Part shown: one piece after another, positions 23,094-25,710 of the stretch | Layout of the letters: every line of letters begins with the position of its first letter | Numbering within the stretch: position 1 is the first letter of the stretch | Assembly: GCA_034439875.1 (NCBI GenBank) | Contig: JAWXBG010000011.1 | Location: 1 to 25,710 of the forward strand | Direction: 5' to 3' | Length of the DNA: 25,710 nt | Source of the DNA: JAWXBG01 sp034439875 | GTDB lineage: Bacteria; Bacteroidota; Bacteroidia; Flavobacteriales_D; Sanyastnellaceae | Program-made: the position numbers and the translations under genes | Notes under the pieces: generated by a model | Databases searched by the model: none | What the model was told of the DNA's origin: nothing | Seen by the model: only the letters and a program-made list of their open reading frames with translations

Positions 23094-23519
23094 TTAAGCA
23101 CTAAACTGTTTTAGATGCCAATCCAAATGGTCCGCTATGAGCGTGCCCCATTGTTTTCTGCTCAGCGGACCAAATACGGGATGTGAGTCTAAAGTTTGGT
23201 TCGAAGGCCATTGAGAAACCAAACTTACCAAACGAATTAATTCATTTTTGTCTGTCTCGAAATCTTTAACTGTTGTCCCTCTTTTGTCTTTATCAAAATC
23301 AGGATGAGTTCGAAGGTTTTTTTGCCAAGGCAAACGAAATACCATGAATTTCAGAAGCCATAAAGGCATACCGACGCTCATTGATTTAAATTCTTTTTCG
23401 CCTATTACACAGCGGATCTGATCAGACATATGACACAACATTTCGTTGTGCGACATCTTTCCCCATTTGCGTTCATTTCTGGTTTGAAAACTTATAATGC
23501 GAGCAAGGAGACTTTCCAT
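23094..23519 (-). CDS. DinB-superfamily DUF1569-like protein
   Basis: A small cytosolic protein, 141 residues from ATG 23519. The frame stays open to 23669, but ATG 23519 (MESLLARIISFQTRNERKWG) gives the usual start of the family. The pattern W-G-K-M-S-H-N-E-M-L-C-H-M near residue 25, MPLWLLKFMVF in the middle and HPVFGPLSRKQWGTLIADHL with DWHLKQF at the end is that of DUF1569, a DinB-like four-helix bundle. The three His in these places (two in the first helix pair, one in HLDWH) could bind a metal. No enzymatic function is known. It is divergent from the NuoEF gene with 115 bases between the starts. Confidence 0.85.
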   Translation of the reverse strand: MESLLARIISFQTRNERKWGKMSHNEMLCHMSDQIRCVIGEKEFKSMSVGMPLWLLKFMVFRLPWQKNLRTHPDFDKDKRGTTVKDFETDKNELIRLVSLVSQWPSNQTLDSHPVFGPLSRKQWGTLIADHLDWHLKQFSA

Positions 23520-23634
23520 GTCGCTGTTTTTGAAAATATTCAATTTGGTAGAGTTTAAGAATTTCTGTGCCAAGATATGGAAGTCCTCATATTCTGAAAC
23601 AAACTTTCTAAGCGTTTTATTACTAACATTGCAT

Positions 23635-25299
23635 ATGCCAAAAAATCTAAGTGAATTATCAGGTCGCAAAGGAACTGAAAGAAATTTATTCGAAGCTCTG
23701 GGAAAAGCCGCAGAGAACTCTGGAACTCTGAGTAAAGAGCAGATGAAAGAATTATCCGAAGAGTTTCTCTTTGGGAAGGGTAATATCTATGGTGCCACAT
23801 CATTCTACGACTTTCTCAGAGAGGAAAACAAAGGAAAAAAAGTATATGTGTGCAATGGAAGTGCTTGTTTGGTAGCCGGTACGCAAGACACGGTGAAAAA
23901 AAAGCTTAACTCACATTTTGAAGAAAGTGAAGTGGGTGAGATGTGCTGCCTTGGTCGCTGTCACGAAAACAAGGCCTTTTGGTATAATGGTTTTAACTAT
24001 TCAGGAAATGATATCGATCAAATAGAGAATTTGATATCAAATCCAAAAGTGGAAATACAAGCCAATGACAAATATGAAGTTGGATGTTCCGGATCTGCCA
24101 TTTTAACTGCGAATCAAATCAAAGCAGAAGAGTATGTTGCACATTTGAAAAAGTGGTTGGTGCTATCCTCTGACGAAGTTTTGACTCAAATAAAAGAGAG
24201 TGGATTGCGAGGCAGAGGAGGAGCCGGATTCCCATCAGCATTTAAATTGGAGGCTTGTGCAAAGGCTGTCGGTGATAAAAAATTCATTGTGTGTAATGCC
24301 GATGAAGGTGATCCCGGAGCATATAGCGATAGGTATATTCTCGAGCACCAACCCTACAAATTGATTATCGGAATGATCATGGCCGGTTATGTTGCAGGTG
24401 CTAATACTGGAGTCATTTACATCAGAGGCGAATACCCTGAAAGCGTGTTAATTACTGAAGTAGCTATTGCTGAATTGACTCATGTGGGATGTATCGGAGA
24501 GAATATTTTGAACACCGGCTTTAGTTTTCATTTTAAAGTGATCAAAGCACAAGGAGCTTATATATGTGGTGAAGAAACAGCTCTTTTGAATAGCATTGAA
24601 GGTCAGCGACCAGAAGTAAGAGTTCGTCCGCCTTACCCCGCTCAGCAAGGGCTTTTTAATAGACCTACAGTTGTGAGCAATGTAGAAACGCTTGCGTGTA
24701 TTCCATTTATTTTAGAGAATGGTGGCGCGCATTTCGCGTCAATCGGTCGAGGCAGAAGCACTGGCACCAAATTGGTATCGCTCGATGGATTTTTTAATCG
24801 TCCCGGCATCTATGAAGTGGATATGGGTACTCCTCTTTCACAAGTGGTAGAAGATTTGGGTCAAGGATTTCGTAGTCCGGTAAAGGCTTTACATATTGGT
24901 GGACCATTGGGAGGACTTTTGCCCGTTTCAAAAATCAAAGAACTTTCAATTGACTTTGAATCATTCAATGAAGGAGGATTTTTGCTTGGTCATGCTTCCG
25001 TTGTATCTATTCCTGCAGATTTCCCAATTATCAGTTACCTCGAGCATCTTTTCGCGTTTACCGCGCATGAAAGTTGTGGAAAATGTTTTCCGTGTAGAAT
25101 TGGATCTACACGTGGAAAGGAAATGATTCAAAAGGCTCAGAAAGATGAGTATGTAATAGATCGAAAATTATTCAACGACTTGCTAGAGACCATGGAAATT
25201 GGTTCACTTTGTGCTCTGGGCGGTGGTGTGCCGCTGCCTATCAAAAATGCTTTAAGGTATTTTGATGAAGAATTGAAGCAGTATTTTTCTGCCAATTGA
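23635..25299 (+). CDS. Fused NuoE-NuoF NADH-binding flavoprotein subunit (HoxF/FdhB-like)
   Basis: The diaphorase subunit that takes NADH electrons through FMN and iron-sulfur clusters for a larger enzyme. The frame opens at 23497, but ATG 23635 (MPKNLSELSGRKG) begins the conserved part: 554 residues. The N-terminal NuoE part (1-145) binds a [2Fe-2S] cluster via Cys73-x4-Cys78 and Cys105-x3-Cys109. The NuoF part (about 155-554) has GLRGRGGAGFP (190-200), the NADH/FMN segment GAYICGEE (307-314) and the [4Fe-4S] ligands Cys481, Cys484, Cys487 and Cys526. The fusion is known in HoxF of NAD-reducing hydrogenase and in some NAD-dependent formate dehydrogenases. HydB-like C-terminal ferredoxin domains are absent. 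No catalytic partner gene follows within 410 bases, which is unusual. Confidence 0.94.
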   Translation: MPKNLSELSGRKGTERNLFEALGKAAENSGTLSKEQMKELSEEFLFGKGNIYGATSFYDFLREENKGKKVYVCNGSACLVAGTQDTVKKKLNSHFEESEVGEMCCLGRCHENKAFWYNGFNYSGNDIDQIENLISNPKVEIQANDKYEVGCSGSAILTANQIKAEEYVAHLKKWLVLSSDEVLTQIKESGLRGRGGAGFPSAFKLEACAKAVGDKKFIVCNADEGDPGAYSDRYILEHQPYKLIIGMIMAGYVAGANTGVIYIRGEYPESVLITEVAIAELTHVGCIGENILNTGFSFHFKVIKAQGAYICGEETALLNSIEGQRPEVRVRPPYPAQQGLFNRPTVVSNVETLACIPFILENGGAHFASIGRGRSTGTKLVSLDGFFNRPGIYEVDMGTPLSQVVEDLGQGFRSPVKALHIGGPLGGLLPVSKIKELSIDFESFNEGGFLLGHASVVSIPADFPIISYLEHLFAFTAHESCGKCFPCRIGSTRGKEMIQKAQKDEYVIDRKLFNDLLETMEIGSLCALGGGVPLPIKNALRYFDEELKQYFSAN

Positions 25300-25493
25300 A
25301 GCAGTGAATGGCAAACAATCACGTCTTAAGTACCTCTAAAACCGGCTAAAAGTTTCGTGGAGTCCAATCCCACTCGAAGGATCTACTGTATACCAATGCA
25401 GCCTAATGACGGTTTTTGTCCCGAATGAATTTATAGTGATTGGCTAGTTTTTATAATTTGGTCGATACGTGAAAGAGGTTTTTAGAGATCCCT
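25300..25493. other. Intergenic stretch after the NuoEF gene
   Basis: About 194 bases with no credible reading frame, tRNA or terminator hairpin that I can see. The expected formate dehydrogenase or hydrogenase subunit gene is not here. Confidence 0.6.
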
Positions 25494-25710
25494 TTAACCC
25501 AGAATCCGCATTGGGATTCGCGATGCAGTGCTAAAACCTTTATCCCGCATTACGCATTTGGGCAATTTTTGTAGAATGCGTGCGGGATTCTCAAATCTGA
25601 GCGATAGAATACTGCATTCATCGGCAAAATTAGGGTGCAATTTTTCTATCACTTGATTTGGGTTTATGTATCTGTAATATTCCACTTCCGTTTCACTCCA
25701 TTGGCCTACA
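25494..25710 (-). CDS. Possible 3' end of a minus-strand gene, cut by the window edge
   Basis: A frame stays open from the window edge to a TAA at 25494-25496 (72 codons). Its upper part (GQWSETEVEYYRYINPNQVI, EKLHPNFADECSI) looks protein-like; its last 35 codons (RFENPARI, CVMRDKGFSTASRIPMRI) are read through the inverted repeat at 25502-25590. It may be a real C terminus extended by a repeat, or a chance frame across a repeat. The function is not recognisable. Confidence 0.3.
   Translation of the reverse strand, partial: VGQWSETEVEYYRYINPNQVIEKLHPNFADECSILSLRFENPARILQKLPKCVMRDKGFSTASRIPMRILG
25502..25590. repeat. Nested inverted repeat, REP-like
   Basis: GAATCC (25502-25507) pairs with GGATTC (25514-25519) across six bases. 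ATCCCGC-ATT-ACGCAT (25542-25557) pairs with ATGCGTGCGGGAT (25576-25588), a 13-bp stem with a 3-base bulge and an 18-base loop. The outer GAATCCGCA also nearly complements TGCGGGATTC at 25581-25590. Such GC-rich nested dyads in AT-rich intergenic DNA look like a dispersed palindromic element. Confidence 0.55.

Noticed and set aside
23497..23634. N-terminal extension of the NuoEF protein
   Set aside because: The extra 46 residues overlap the DUF1569-like gene, do not match NuoE proteins, and ATG 23635 gives the expected N terminus.
1..25710. CRISPR array, tRNA, rRNA, insertion sequence or phage genes
   Set aside because: No regularly spaced identical repeats, cloverleaf with CCA end, rRNA-like segment, transposase or integrase motif was found on either strand.

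Overview
The window is chromosomal DNA from a member of the Bacteroidota, most likely a Flavobacteriia-type organism. The signs are a SusC/SusD pair, lipoproteins with a short hydrophobic segment before Cys, two proteins with type IX secretion (T9SS) C-terminal signals (one type A, one CHU_C/type B), DUF4961- and DUF5004-like accessory proteins, and promoter -7 boxes of the TAnnTTTG type with little Shine-Dalgarno sequence. The genus cannot be fixed from the sequence alone. No rRNA, tRNA, CRISPR array, insertion sequence or phage gene was recognised.

Region 1 (1-1247): a degenerate CTTYGCG-type intergenic repeat, then an unrecognised secreted or membrane-attached protein. Region 2 (1248-10228, all minus strand): an alpha-glucan (starch/maltodextrin) utilisation locus. 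It is read in the order T9SS-exported GH13 amylase, SusC-type TonB-dependent transporter, SusD-type lipoprotein, small lipocalin-like lipoprotein, secreted two-module protein. The amylase and susC each have a recognisable promoter -7 box, and the susC promoter carries a palindrome where an activator would bind. The last protein appears to hold two copies of the module at the N terminus of the amylase, so the two probably bind the same glucan. Region 3 (10276-14526): a membrane-bound UDP-sugar 4,6-dehydratase of the WbpM/PglF/CapD type on the plus strand, and a PhoB-like response regulator with its histidine kinase on the minus strand. The gap upstream of the regulator holds three successive hairpins, the last a clear intrinsic terminator with no plus-strand gene before it; this is the best candidate for an undescribed element, a small RNA of about 120 nt.

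Region 4 (14527-21273): a secreted subtilisin-family protease on the plus strand, then a tight minus-strand run of five genes. In transcription order these are a haem-binding-like lipoprotein, a large CHU_C/T9SS surface protein, a di-haem cytochrome c peroxidase lipoprotein, a small SAM methyltransferase and a type II NADH dehydrogenase. Their spacing (98 nt, 4-nt overlap, 4 nt, 10 nt) suggests co-transcription and a theme of envelope redox chemistry. Region 5 (21474-25710): a DUF4139/MuiA-like protein, a DinB/DUF1569-like protein, and a fused NuoE-NuoF flavoprotein subunit with all expected cluster cysteines but no partner enzyme in the window. The last 400 bases are mostly non-coding, with a nested inverted repeat and the possible 3' end of another minus-strand gene.

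Most genes are ordinary for this phylum. No new multi-gene system stands out; the features most worth following up are the structured RNA candidate, the module shared by amylase and accessory protein, the susC promoter palindrome and the orphan NuoEF fusion.
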